Origin: Paenibacillus sp. KS-LC4
Lineage (GTDB): Bacteria > Bacillota > Bacilli > Paenibacillales > Paenibacillaceae
Reading direction: 5' to 3'
Assembly: GCF_036894955.1 (NCBI RefSeq)
Contig: NZ_CP145905.1
Coordinates: 2,126,501 to 2,190,500 of the forward strand
DNA length: 64,000 nucleotides
Shown: positions 48,821-57,891 of the stretch, one piece after another
Layout: every line of letters begins with the position of its first letter
How positions within the stretch are numbered: position 1 is the stretch's first letter
Notes under the pieces: model-generated
What the model saw: the letters and a program-made list of their open reading frames with translations, nothing else
Databases searched by the model: none
Told to the model about the DNA's origin: nothing
Made by a program: the position numbers and the translations under genes

Positions 48821-49834
48821 ATGCTGCGCGGCAAACAGACCTGGTGGTTCGAGAAGCGGCCCGTCATTATCGGCGCGGCAACGGTAGTGGGACCAGACGA
48901 AGGCGACGGCCCGCTGGCTGAGGATTTTGACCTTGTGCATCCCGAGCTGGATATGCAGCAGAAAAGCTGGGAGAAGGCCGAGCGGCTGCTGCTGGAGCAG
49001 GCTGCGGACTTTGCGCTCCAGCATGCCCGCATAGACAAGGAAATGGTGCAGTTTTTTGTCGGCGGCGATTTAATGAACCAAATTATAAGCAGCAGCTTTG
49101 CAGCGCGGTCACTGGGCATTCCTTATCTTGGCGTCTTCGGCGCCTGCTCGACCTCAATGGAATCTCTATCGATTGCCGCTATGCTCGTCAACTCCGGCTC
49201 TGCCGATTATGTGCTGGCGGGTACATGCAGCCATAACTGCACAGCGGAGAAGCAGTTCAGGTATCCGACGGAATATGGCTCGCAGAAGCCGCCGACGGCG
49301 CAGTATACCGTTACTGGCGCTGGAGCCGGACTCGTTGCCGCGTCGGGAGAGGGTCCGACTATCGAGTGTGCTACAATCGGCAAAATCGTCGATCTAGGCA
49401 TCACCGATCCATTTAATATGGGCGCTGCAATGGCGCCAGCTGCCGTCGATACGATTCAAGCACATTTTAATGATACCGGCCGTTCCCCGCGCGATTATGA
49501 CCTAATCGTAACAGGCGACCTTGCGGGTGTAGGGCATCCGCTTGCCAATGAGCTGCTGATGCAAAATGGCGTGCCGATGAATGACACCGTATTTGGCGAT
49601 TGCGGCCTAATGGTGTATGATGTGAGCCGTCAGAAGGTACAGGCGGGCGGCAGCGGCTGCGGCTGCTCGGCCGTTGTCACCTATGGCCATTTGCTGAAGC
49701 GGCTCGCAAGGGGCGAGCTTAAGCGCATATTGGTCGTTGCCACTGGAGCGCTGATGTCGCCGCTTTCATTCCAGCAGGGTGAGAGCATTCCTGGTATTGC
49801 GCATGCTGTAGCTATATGCGGAAAGGAAGGGTAA
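48821..49834 (+). CDS. spoVAD: Stage V sporulation protein AD
   Basis: 337 residues with a thiolase-like fold (VFGACSTSMESLSIAAMLVNSG; TGDLAGVGHPLANELL), the soluble component of the SpoVA complex that binds dipicolinic acid. Start set at MLRGKQTWWFEKRP (ATG 48821) with AGGAGGG inside the end of spoVAC; the open frame extends upstream to 48590 but lies in spoVAC. Confidence 0.96.
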   Translation: MLRGKQTWWFEKRPVIIGAATVVGPDEGDGPLAEDFDLVHPELDMQQKSWEKAERLLLEQAADFALQHARIDKEMVQFFVGGDLMNQIISSSFAARSLGIPYLGVFGACSTSMESLSIAAMLVNSGSADYVLAGTCSHNCTAEKQFRYPTEYGSQKPPTAQYTVTGAGAGLVAASGEGPTIECATIGKIVDLGITDPFNMGAAMAPAAVDTIQAHFNDTGRSPRDYDLIVTGDLAGVGHPLANELLMQNGVPMNDTVFGDCGLMVYDVSRQKVQAGGSGCGCSAVVTYGHLLKRLARGELKRILVVATGALMSPLSFQQGESIPGIAHAVAICGKEG

Positions 49835-49838
49835 GGCG

Positions 49839-50189
49839 ATGATTTTTTTATGGGCATTTCTAGTTGGCGGCGCTATTTGCGTCTTGGGGCAAATCATGTT
49901 CGATATATTCAAGCTGACCCCGGCGCATACGATGGCAACACTGGTCGTAATCGGGGCCATTGTGGATGGCATTGGCTTATACGAGCCGCTCGTTGCCTTT
50001 GCAGGAGCAGGAGCAACGGTCCCGATTACGAGCTTCGGCAATGCGCTTGTGCACGGGGCTTTAACCGAGCTGCATGACCAAGGCTGGATTGGCGTTATTT
50101 CCGGCATCTTTAAAGTGACGAGCTCGGGCATCTCGGCTGCGATTATCTTCTCGTTCCTGGCGGCATTGGTTATTCGGCCAAAGGGGTAA
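49839..50189 (+). CDS. spoVAE: Stage V sporulation protein AE (SpoVAEb)
   Basis: 116 residues, three to four membrane segments, paralogous to SpoVAC (FLVGGAICVLGQIMFD; FAGAGATVPITSFGNALVHGAL). With spoVAC and spoVAD it forms the minimal C-D-Eb set; spoVAA, AB, AEa and AF are absent here. Ends before a strong terminator. Confidence 0.95.
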   Translation: MIFLWAFLVGGAICVLGQIMFDIFKLTPAHTMATLVVIGAIVDGIGLYEPLVAFAGAGATVPITSFGNALVHGALTELHDQGWIGVISGIFKVTSSGISAAIIFSFLAALVIRPKG

Positions 50190-50199
50190 TAGACTGGAA

Positions 50200-50235
50200 A
50201 ACTGGAGGGTCCTGTGGGATCCTCCAGTTTTTTTT
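50200..50235 (+). terminator. Terminator of the spoVA operon
   Basis: AACTGGAGG-TCC with GGA-CCTCCAGTT, followed by eight T. Confidence 0.92.
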
Positions 50236-50249
50236 GGAAATTGATGCAT

Positions 50250-50279
50250 TTGTACTTACTTGCTGGACTGCTGTAAAAT
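50250..50279 (+). promoter_or_regulatory. Promoter of the MoxR operon
   Basis: TTGTAC (50250-50255), 18-bp spacer, TAAAAT (50274-50279). Confidence 0.55.
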
Positions 50280-50328
50280 GGAACTATATGCCTTTATCCA
50301 TCTTGATATGCTGCGGGAGGTTATTTCT

Positions 50329-51288
50329 ATGGAAACGCGTCAGGCTGACATGCAATTATGCGCATCTATTCTTACTAATCTAAATCATAGTATTTTGGGA
50401 AAACAAGAGCAGGTTGAAAGGCTGATGATTGCCGTGATCGGCGGCGGGCATGTGCTGCTGGAGGATGTTCCCGGCACGGGGAAGACGCAGCTTGTAAAGG
50501 CGCTTGCCCGTTCAATCGGCGGCCAGTTCAGGCGCATTCAGTGCAATCCGGATTTGCTGCCCACTGATATAACCGGCGTATCCATTTATCATCCGAAGCA
50601 GGAGGAGTTTTTGTTCAGACCAGGGCCAGTCATGACCAATTTGCTGCTGGCTGATGAGATCAATCGGGCGACGACAAAAACTCAATCCGCGCTGCTGGAG
50701 GCGATGGAGGAGGGTCATGTCACAGTAGATGGCGATACCTACGCGCTGCCGCATCCGTTTATGCTGCTTGCCACGCAAAATCCAATTGAGTTTGAAGGCA
50801 CTTATTTGCTGCCCGAAGCGCAGCTTGACCGTTTTATGATGAAGATTTCGCTAGGCTACCCTAGCGAGGAAGACGAGCAGAAGATGATAATGGGCGGCGA
50901 GGTACGGCTGCACCCTGAAAGCCAGATTGCCCAAATTGCCGATGTGGACGATATGATTCGCATTCAGCAGCAGGTGCAGGCGGTCCATATGGATGAGGCC
51001 GTGGCAAAATATTTGGTCAGCATTGTCAGAGCTACGCGCGAGCACCCCGGCATTCAGCTCGGCGCAAGCCCGCGTGCTGCGCTTTCGTTTGCCAGGGCGG
51101 CCAAAGCAGCTGCTTATTTGGAGCAGCGCAGCTTTGTTACTCCTGATGATGTGAAGAAGCTTGCTTCGCATGTGCTGTCTCACCGGCTTTCCTTGCATAC
51201 GGAGGCTAGAATGAACGGCCACAAAGCGAGCGAGCTGGTCGAGCAAATCATGGAACAGGTAAGAGTGCCGGTGAGATTGGAGCGCTGA
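50329..51288 (+). CDS. MoxR-type AAA ATPase
   Basis: 319 residues. Walker A in LLEDVPGTGKTQLVKALA, Walker B in LLADEINRATTKTQSALLEAMEE, sensor 1 in LLATQNPIEFEGTYLLPEAQLDRF. MoxR proteins act as chaperones for the maturation of partner complexes, usually encoded next to DUF58 and transglutaminase-like genes as here. Start set at METRQADMQ because GGGAGG lies 9 bases upstream; the ATG at 50260 precedes the expected transcription start. Confidence 0.94.
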   Translation: METRQADMQLCASILTNLNHSILGKQEQVERLMIAVIGGGHVLLEDVPGTGKTQLVKALARSIGGQFRRIQCNPDLLPTDITGVSIYHPKQEEFLFRPGPVMTNLLLADEINRATTKTQSALLEAMEEGHVTVDGDTYALPHPFMLLATQNPIEFEGTYLLPEAQLDRFMMKISLGYPSEEDEQKMIMGGEVRLHPESQIAQIADVDDMIRIQQQVQAVHMDEAVAKYLVSIVRATREHPGIQLGASPRAALSFARAAKAAAYLEQRSFVTPDDVKKLASHVLSHRLSLHTEARMNGHKASELVEQIMEQVRVPVRLER

Positions 51289-51289
51289 T

Positions 51290-52543
51290 ATGGAAATGCT
51301 GACGCTCAGCCTGCAACGCAGACGACTGCTCGTAAGTGCGTTCCTATATGGGGGAGCGCTTCTATATTTATTATTTCAAGGCGGCAAAACGGCCGTAATG
51401 CTGTTCGTTATTATGAATGCGCTGCTGCTTTATTTGATGCTGGGACGCTTTAGCGGCATTAGTCAAGTAAGCGGCAGCCGAAGCTTGCGCAAATCGGGCG
51501 GTGAGCATGGTGACGCGCTGGCGGCCGGAAGCTCGCTTACGGTCAAGCTTTCGGTAAAGGTGCCCGGCTATTACCCGATACCATTTGTGCTCGTCCGCGA
51601 TCAATTGCAGCGCAACAATGGACAAGCGCTGCAATTCGAATCCTCCTTTGTGCCAAATTTTAAGCGCTCCGGCGAGGTGCTGTATACGACACCACCGCTG
51701 CAGCGTGGTGAATATCGCTTTGGAGCAACCGCATGCTCCTCTCATGACGTATTCGGACTGTTTGAGCATTCGGGCAGCTTTACGGAGGAATCGGTGTTCA
51801 GCGTTTTGCCCCAAATTGTCCCCCTGCGTCAGCAGCGCGGATTGCAGCTTGGCGCACGCGGTCCTTACTCCCACGCTATCGCTTCGCGCTCGGCAAAGGA
51901 GACGACGCAAATCAATGGCGTGCGCGAATATGTGCCTGGCGACCGCTTGTCGCGCATTCACTGGCATGCGACGGCGCGCACGGGGCATTGGAAGTCCAAG
52001 GAATTTGAGAGAGAGTCGCTGCCACGAACGCTCCTTATTATTGATCGCGATGCTAAGGCGTATAGCGGGACGCGGGCAGATCGCTTTGAGCTTGCGGTAT
52101 CAGCGGCCGCTTCGCTCATTGAAAGCAGTGGGCGAGGCGATACGGCTATGGGACTGCTGTCTGCCGGATCGCAGCGGGCCATCTTCCCGCCTAAATCGGG
52201 TGCCGACCAACGGGGCGCGATCATGCAGCATTTAACGGCGGTGGATGCAGATGCGGAGCAGTCATTATATCAGACGCTGCTTGCGTCGGAGTCGCTGCTT
52301 GATTCGGGCTCCATCGCGTTCGTTATTTCAGCAGCAGCGGGCAAGGAGGCGAGTGCTAGCCTCGAATGGCTCGCTCGCAAAGGGCTAAAGCCTTGCTTGC
52401 TCCATATTGTAGAGGTGGGCGGCCTCGCTGCCGCGACGAAGCAGGACTGGCAGAAGCTGCTGCGCGCCCGAGGCTGGCCGGTTTTTACACTTACGCAGCT
52501 ATCGGAGCTTCCGGCTGTGCTTGAAGGAGGCGGCGGAGCATGA
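51290..52543 (+). CDS. DUF58 membrane protein
   Basis: 417 residues. Two membrane helices at about 10-50, then an extended domain and the DUF58 signature REYVPGDRLSRIHWHATAR (near 212-230), leading into a von Willebrand-like fold (TLLIIDRDAKAYSG). One base after the MoxR stop, so tightly coupled. Works with MoxR in an uncharacterised cell-envelope function. Confidence 0.9.
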   Translation: MEMLTLSLQRRRLLVSAFLYGGALLYLLFQGGKTAVMLFVIMNALLLYLMLGRFSGISQVSGSRSLRKSGGEHGDALAAGSSLTVKLSVKVPGYYPIPFVLVRDQLQRNNGQALQFESSFVPNFKRSGEVLYTTPPLQRGEYRFGATACSSHDVFGLFEHSGSFTEESVFSVLPQIVPLRQQRGLQLGARGPYSHAIASRSAKETTQINGVREYVPGDRLSRIHWHATARTGHWKSKEFERESLPRTLLIIDRDAKAYSGTRADRFELAVSAAASLIESSGRGDTAMGLLSAGSQRAIFPPKSGADQRGAIMQHLTAVDADAEQSLYQTLLASESLLDSGSIAFVISAAAGKEASASLEWLARKGLKPCLLHIVEVGGLAAATKQDWQKLLRARGWPVFTLTQLSELPAVLEGGGGA

Positions 52544-54783
52544 GAAGCAGAATAGATAGATGGAAGGATTATGCCGCATTCGAGTGGTATGGGCGAATAT
52601 CGCGGATCATTATTATTTTTTCGTTGATCAATTCGATTGCGGTTTTTGAAAACTATTGGTGGAAATCGACGTTTATCTGCATTTATATGACACTGCTGCT
52701 TGCGGGTGCAGTTGACGTCTTGCTTCCTGCGATGAAGCGCAGACTGCGAATGTCGCTCCAACTGCTGCTCGTCTTCGTTTCCACATGGGTAGTGGCAGGC
52801 GCCTCACCGAGCTATTCCGGCTCAGAGGAGGGAGTGCGAAAAATCGCCGCTATCATTTGGAGCATACTGCTCCAATTCCACCCCTATATTTGGTTTAGCT
52901 TGGCTATGCTTGTGCTGTATGGGCTGTTCAGTGTCTGGACGACGTCGCGCATTCGCATATTCGGATTTATTGGGGCAAATTTGCTCGTTTTGACCGTAGC
53001 CGATTCGTTTACCCCAATTTGGCTGTGGGGCAATGTGGCTTGGGTCGTATTGCTCGGGCTCATATGGCTGGCAGCAGGGCATTTGCATCTTTTTCAGCGT
53101 AACCATCCAGGGAGCTGGACGGAGCTGCTGCATTATCCTTTGCAATTATTTATGCCTATCGCGGCGGTGCTTGCGCTGTTGATGGCGGCAGGCCTGTTTA
53201 TGCCATCCATTTCGCCCGTACTGCGGGACCCGTACACGATATGGAAAGAATCAAAGGGTGAGAAGGTTAATGTTTTTTTAGGCGAAAAAGGCTCGGATTC
53301 CGGAGGGGCAACGCTGGATACAAGCTCCGGCTACGGGCGTGATGATGACCAGCTTGGCGGCGGCTTTAACTTTGATTATTCGCCTGTCATGACGGTTGCA
53401 AGCTCCCATCGGAGCTATTGGAGAGGGGAAACAAAATCGTTTTATACCGGCAGCGGCTGGCTGGAGCTGGATGAAGGATCGGAGCCTAACAACGTCAATC
53501 AGTTGAAAAAGGAGCAGGAGCTTTCCCTGCCATATGACCGCAAGCTGGCAGATACGATTGAAGTGGAGCAGACGGTGACGATGATTCGCAAAGACCAGTA
53601 TCCCGTTTTATTTGCGGCCGCTCCAATTCATCGAATTCACTGGATTAATGATCCGGAAGCGAATTTGTCCTACCGGCTCACCTGGGCTCCTGACGATCAG
53701 GAGCTGCGTTTTCCATTGCAGGGAAGGGGAAGGCAGCCCTATCCGGAATCCTACTCTGTCGTGTCCACTGTTCCCGTGCTGGATGAGGCGAAGCTCCGCA
53801 GTACGAATGCACGCCTGGACAGCTCTAGTGAACAGGAGCATTATACACAGCTTCCTGATAACTTGCCTGTCGAGCTTATGGAGCTTGCCAAGGATTTGAC
53901 CAAAAATGCGACCAATGACTATGATCGGGCGAAAATGCTGGAATCGTATTTGCGCTTGAATTTTGCCTATACGAATGAGCCTGATCTGGGTAAGCTGACG
54001 GGGGCGTCCGACGATTTTGTTGCCCAATTTTTGTTCGAGATTCAGGAGGGCTACTGCGATTATTTCTCTACGGCTATGGCGGTGCTGGCCCGTTCCGTTG
54101 ATCTGCCTACGCGCTGGGTGAAGGGATTTGCGCCAGGGTCCTTGCCTGCCATCGGTGCCGATGCGGCAGAGCGCTTCGATATAGATACGTTTATACAAGG
54201 AGAGGGCACATATACCGTCCGCAATTCCGATGCCCATTCTTGGGTGGAAATCTATTTTGCAGGTTATGGCTGGGTATCCTTTGAGCCGACAGCGGGATTT
54301 GCTTTCCCTTATACGATTGCCGGTGACGATGCGGCAGCGCCTACACCAGAAGTAGAAGAGGACACGGATGAAGCGGATAAAGCGGCTGCCGCCGAAAAAA
54401 CAGATGTTTCGTACAAAGGTTTTTATATTGCAGGGATTTCCCTGCTCGTATTATTGCTGGCGGTTAGCTTAATTGTACGCCGTCAAGCGCTGATGGCAGC
54501 GTGGCTGCGCTTCCGGTTCCGCTCCTATACGGCCAATGACCGCATCGTATGGGAGACGGAGCGCCTGCTCCGCGTTTGCCGGAGGAAGGGGCTAAAGCGC
54601 TCCGAGCATGAGACGCTGCGGGAAGCCGTGCAGCGCTTTGCGCAGCACCGTACAGACATTCGCAGCGAGCTGACTCAGCTGCTGAACGATTTTGAACGAG
54701 CCAAATACGGCGGCACAGCGGCAACGCCGGAAGAAGCAGAGCAGTTTGTGAACAAGGTCAAGCATGTCATTTCGTTATTATAA
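52540..54783 (+). CDS. Membrane-bound transglutaminase-like protein
   Basis: 747 residues: about six N-terminal membrane helices (20-225), an extracytoplasmic domain with a papain-like transglutaminase core (Cys in IQEGYCDYFSTAMAVLAR, His in NSDAHSWVEIYFAGYGW, Asp in FEPTAGF region), another membrane helix near 627-647, and a cytoplasmic DUF4129-like tail. TgpA relatives act on the cell surface. ATGA overlap with the DUF58 gene; last gene of the operon. Confidence 0.9.
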   Translation: MRSRIDRWKDYAAFEWYGRISRIIIIFSLINSIAVFENYWWKSTFICIYMTLLLAGAVDVLLPAMKRRLRMSLQLLLVFVSTWVVAGASPSYSGSEEGVRKIAAIIWSILLQFHPYIWFSLAMLVLYGLFSVWTTSRIRIFGFIGANLLVLTVADSFTPIWLWGNVAWVVLLGLIWLAAGHLHLFQRNHPGSWTELLHYPLQLFMPIAAVLALLMAAGLFMPSISPVLRDPYTIWKESKGEKVNVFLGEKGSDSGGATLDTSSGYGRDDDQLGGGFNFDYSPVMTVASSHRSYWRGETKSFYTGSGWLELDEGSEPNNVNQLKKEQELSLPYDRKLADTIEVEQTVTMIRKDQYPVLFAAAPIHRIHWINDPEANLSYRLTWAPDDQELRFPLQGRGRQPYPESYSVVSTVPVLDEAKLRSTNARLDSSSEQEHYTQLPDNLPVELMELAKDLTKNATNDYDRAKMLESYLRLNFAYTNEPDLGKLTGASDDFVAQFLFEIQEGYCDYFSTAMAVLARSVDLPTRWVKGFAPGSLPAIGADAAERFDIDTFIQGEGTYTVRNSDAHSWVEIYFAGYGWVSFEPTAGFAFPYTIAGDDAAAPTPEVEEDTDEADKAAAAEKTDVSYKGFYIAGISLLVLLLAVSLIVRRQALMAAWLRFRFRSYTANDRIVWETERLLRVCRRKGLKRSEHETLREAVQRFAQHRTDIRSELTQLLNDFERAKYGGTAATPEEAEQFVNKVKHVISLL

Positions 54784-54942
54784 TGAATAGCCTTTAACCG
54801 ACTATAATGGACAGATAGAAGCTTTTCAGCCATCATTGTGACTAATTAATCAAAATAGGGGACATTGGATTTTTAGATGTATTTTCCTGATATGCTTTCA
54901 CATGTGAAACACGGATAACAATGAAGAAAGTGAAGGTGAAAT

Positions 54943-55242
54943 GTGGCTGGAAAGCAGGTTGTATTTAAACCAGATGAAGTGAGGAATTTGCAGCGCCGAA
55001 TGATTCAGATCGGAGCAGACACGGATGAGCTGCGACGGCGGGTGAGCGGGAAGTAATTTGATAAATACATTAGTCCCAATAATGCAAACTATTTCAATCC
55101 CGATCAGAAAAAAGTTATTTTGTATATTGACAAACCATTGACAAATTTACATCCAAATGATGTGAAAAAGCTAGATGAGATTAAGTCTAAGGGGGTTATT
55201 ATTGTTAATTCCTTGGATGAACTTAAGTGGGTATTAAAATAA
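54943..55242 (+). pseudogene. Broken polymorphic-toxin gene (N- and C-terminal remnants)
   Basis: GTG start with a GAAGGTGAAAT site begins a 37-residue ORF (AGKQVVFKPDEVRNLQRRM...) resembling the first helix of WXG100/LXG secretion domains, stopped by TAA at 55054-55056. The same frame continues for 61 codons (FDKYISPNNANYFNPDQ...VNSLDELKWVLK) to a TAA one base before the next gene, which looks like the C-terminal end of a toxin domain. The second half is AT-rich and differs in composition from the first. I infer an internal deletion of a large T7SS-type toxin; the toxin family is not recognised. Confidence 0.6.
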
Positions 55243-55243
55243 T

Positions 55244-55732
55244 ATGGGTACTTCGGCAGTTATTTTAACACAAAAGAGCAAGTATTCGCCTGAAAAATTG
55301 TTAGCAGATACAGTAGTCTCAGTATTTCATGCGGATGCAACTCTTTATTTTCATAATAATAAATACTGTTCAGAGGAGGGTGAGTTTTTATATACTACAT
55401 TGAACATTAATAATAGTTCATTTTCAGAGAAAAGCGAACAATCAATTATTTTTTCTGTTCATGGTATTAATAGTCCAAGTATTGATTTTTACTATCACGA
55501 GGATTTGGAATTAGATTCTGACTTATCATTATATCAAGTGGGTCATATCGAAGATATTTATGGTGTCCAAAAACTAATTTTTAATTTTATTTATGAATAC
55601 CTTAAATTGAATCCCGATGAATACTTTTGGGTAACAGATTTTGATTGGGTCTATAGCTGGGAGGACATGCAAAAATTAAAAGCACTACCCTATGACCCTG
55701 ATTGGTGTTATAAGAATCCTAATACGAAGTAG
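55244..55732 (+). CDS. Putative immunity protein
   Basis: 162 residues, acidic, soluble, AT-rich codons (about one third GC, far below neighbours), which suggests transfer. The ATG follows the stop of the toxin remnant by one base, the usual toxin-immunity layout. Aromatic and acidic content (FWVTDFDWVYSWEDMQKL, PYDPDWCYKNPN) is typical of immunity proteins, but I do not recognise the family. The frame is intact though the toxin is broken, so it may act as an orphan immunity gene. Confidence 0.6.
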   Translation: MGTSAVILTQKSKYSPEKLLADTVVSVFHADATLYFHNNKYCSEEGEFLYTTLNINNSSFSEKSEQSIIFSVHGINSPSIDFYYHEDLELDSDLSLYQVGHIEDIYGVQKLIFNFIYEYLKLNPDEYFWVTDFDWVYSWEDMQKLKALPYDPDWCYKNPNTK

Positions 55733-55827
55733 TTAAGATTATTCTGCTGGGGGCTACCCAGTGCCGAATGAACTATCATTCAACCAATTACACAAATAAC
55801 CGATGTAAATTAAATTGAACTACTATT

Positions 55828-55866
55828 CCACATGTGAGTCTTACAACTCCATGTGGTTTCTTTTTT
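55828..55866 (+). terminator. Terminator after the immunity gene
   Basis: CCACATG (55828-55834) with CATGTGG (55850-55856), followed by TTTCTTTTTT. Confidence 0.8.
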
Positions 55867-55883
55867 GTTTCTCAAGCTTTTAC

Positions 55884-55921
55884 AAACAAAAAGCCTAACT
55901 GCAAATGATGAGCGGTTAGAC
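55884..55921 (-). terminator. Orphan minus-strand terminator-like hairpin
   Basis: On the minus strand GTCTAACCGC pairs with GCAGTTAGGC through two G-U pairs, followed by TTTTTGTTT. No minus-strand gene precedes it; it may be left over from a lost gene. Confidence 0.45.
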
Positions 55922-56170
55922 TTCCCCATTTAATTTTGTTTCAATTTAAGTAGTTCATGACCCACATAAAATGGGAGCCAAATGCAACAGATCTCAATAC
56001 GCGAGACTTTGCAGCCTATTATAGGGCTTGCTCATTTATATTTTATAGAAGGAAAAAATTCAGCCTGCCGCTGCCCAAGCAATGGACAGCGGTATTTTTT
56101 TGCAACAAAATCGTTTTTTATGTTATAGTTTCGTAAGATAGCAGGAGAATAGCAAAGGGGTTTAACGCTT
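55922..56170. other. Non-coding stretch before yqeG
   Basis: AT-rich, no gene recognised. It contains a terminator-like stem CCGCTG (56068-56073) with CAGCGG (56087-56092) followed by seven T, 70 bp before the yqeG start. Confidence 0.5.
56068..56101 (+). terminator. Terminator upstream of yqeG
   Basis: CCGCTG and CAGCGG arms, TATTTTTTT tail. Isolates the yqe cluster from the island. Confidence 0.75.
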
Positions 56171-56680
56171 ATGTTCAAGAAACTGTTGCCACATATGCGT
56201 GTGGATACGGTTTATGATATTCAATTAGATGAGCTGCATAACAATGGAATTCGCGGCATTATTACGGATCTGGATAATACGCTTGTGGGAGCGCGAGTGC
56301 CGCTTGCAACGCCCGAGCTGATCAAATGGCTGGACGATGTCCGTGAGCGCGGCTTTAAAGTCGTTATCGTATCGAATAATAATGTAACCAGAGTGTCCAA
56401 ATTTGCAATGCCTTTGAACATTCCGTTTATTCATGCTGCGCGCAAGCCGGCTAACACGTCGTTTCGCAAAGGGCTAAAGGTACTTGAGCTGAAAGCGGAA
56501 GAGACGGTAGTCATTGGCGATCAGATGCTGACGGATGTGCTGGGCGGCAATCGAATGGGATTATATACGATTCTTGTAGCGCCAATTGCTCCTGCTGATG
56601 AAGGAATCATGACCCGGTTCAACCGACGAATTGAGCGTATCGCCAAATCGAGTCTTGGCAAGAGCGGGTTATGGAAGTGA
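56171..56680 (+). CDS. yqeG: YqeG family HAD-type phosphatase
   Basis: 169 residues, HAD superfamily class IIIA. Nucleophile motif IITDLDNTLV, motif II IVSNNN, motif IV VIGDQMLTDVLGGN. Related to mitochondrial PGP phosphatase; exact substrate not assigned in bacteria. First gene of a cluster in the same order as in Bacillus. Confidence 0.95.
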   Translation: MFKKLLPHMRVDTVYDIQLDELHNNGIRGIITDLDNTLVGARVPLATPELIKWLDDVRERGFKVVIVSNNNVTRVSKFAMPLNIPFIHAARKPANTSFRKGLKVLELKAEETVVIGDQMLTDVLGGNRMGLYTILVAPIAPADEGIMTRFNRRIERIAKSSLGKSGLWK

Positions 56681-56692
56681 GGGGGAGAAGAA

Positions 56693-57820
56693 ATGAAGGA
56701 AGAGCAGCTTAGTCTGGCCGCACAGTCCTGTGCGGGCTGTGGCGTAAAACTGCAAACGGAAAATGCAGAGCTTCCTGGTTTTGTGCCAGAGCAGGCAATA
56801 GTTAGGGAGCCGGCCATATGCCAGCGTTGTTTCCGCATTCGCAATTATAATGAAGCATCGTCGGTAACGGTGGATCAAAATGAATTTCTGAAGCTGCTCA
56901 GCAGCGTAGCAACGACGGACAGCCTTGTTGTGCATATTGTCGATTTGTATGATTTTGAGGGCAGCCTGATTTCGGGCTTGCAGCGCTTTGTAGGCAACAA
57001 TCCCGTGCTGCTGGTCGTCAATAAAGTCGATTTGCTGCCAAAATCAATGAACCTGAACCGACTTCGCAACTGGGTGCAGAAGCAGGCGAAGAGCGAGGGG
57101 CTGCGTACACTGGATATCGTGCTGTGCAGCGCTAAGCGCAACATTGGTTTCGAGCATGTTATTGAGGCGCTTGATCGTCACCGTAAAGGGCGCGATGTGT
57201 ATGTGGTCGGCGCAACCAATGTGGGCAAATCTACGCTGATTAATCGCCTGATTAAAGATTACAGCGATTTGGAGCGCGAGTTGACGACATCCCGCTATCC
57301 GGGAACGACGCTTGATGCTGTGCATATTCCGCTTGATGATGACAAGTTCATTATCGATACGCCGGGAATTGTCTACCCGACACGGATGACGGAAATTGTG
57401 CCGCGAGGATTTTTGCAGTCGCTGCTGCCGGACAAGCCGATTAAGCCGCTGGTGTACCAGCTTAATGACCAGCAGACACTGTTTATTGGCAGCTTGGTCC
57501 GTTTTGATTTTGTAGAGGGTGAGCGTCAATCTTTTACGCTGTACATTTCCAATGCGCTGAATGTACACCGGACAAAGATGGAGCGCGCGGATGCGCTTTA
57601 TGAGGATCATCAGGGCGAGCTGCTTGGCGGACCTTCTCGCGAAGAGCTTGCCGAAATGCCTGCATGGACGCGCCACTCCTTGCGCGTGCCGCGGGGAGCG
57701 AGGAAGGATGTATTCATCTCTGGCCTAGGCTGGATTCAGGTGAACGGCGAGGCAGGCGCCTTGCTTGATTTATATGCCCCGAAAGGCATCAAGGTGCTAT
57801 TAAGGGATTCGTTGATTTAA
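56693..57820 (+). CDS. yqeH: Circularly permuted ribosome-biogenesis GTPase YqeH
   Basis: 375 residues. Zinc finger with Cys13, Cys16, Cys43 and Cys46, then permuted G motifs: G4 NKVDLLPKS, G5 CSAK, G1 GATNVGKSTLIN, G3 DTPGIV. Needed for 30S subunit assembly. AGGGGGAG precedes the ATG, 12 bases after yqeG. Confidence 0.96.
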   Translation: MKEEQLSLAAQSCAGCGVKLQTENAELPGFVPEQAIVREPAICQRCFRIRNYNEASSVTVDQNEFLKLLSSVATTDSLVVHIVDLYDFEGSLISGLQRFVGNNPVLLVVNKVDLLPKSMNLNRLRNWVQKQAKSEGLRTLDIVLCSAKRNIGFEHVIEALDRHRKGRDVYVVGATNVGKSTLINRLIKDYSDLERELTTSRYPGTTLDAVHIPLDDDKFIIDTPGIVYPTRMTEIVPRGFLQSLLPDKPIKPLVYQLNDQQTLFIGSLVRFDFVEGERQSFTLYISNALNVHRTKMERADALYEDHQGELLGGPSREELAEMPAWTRHSLRVPRGARKDVFISGLGWIQVNGEAGALLDLYAPKGIKVLLRDSLI

Positions 57821-57891
57821 CGGCTATAAGCAAATAAGCTCGACATCATGCTTTACACTTCATGGACAGCTGAGAGGGGATATTGGCGGAA

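Noticed and set aside
48492..49119. Open frames antisense to spoVAC and spoVAD
   Set aside because: Shadows of the conserved sporulation genes; no start signals.
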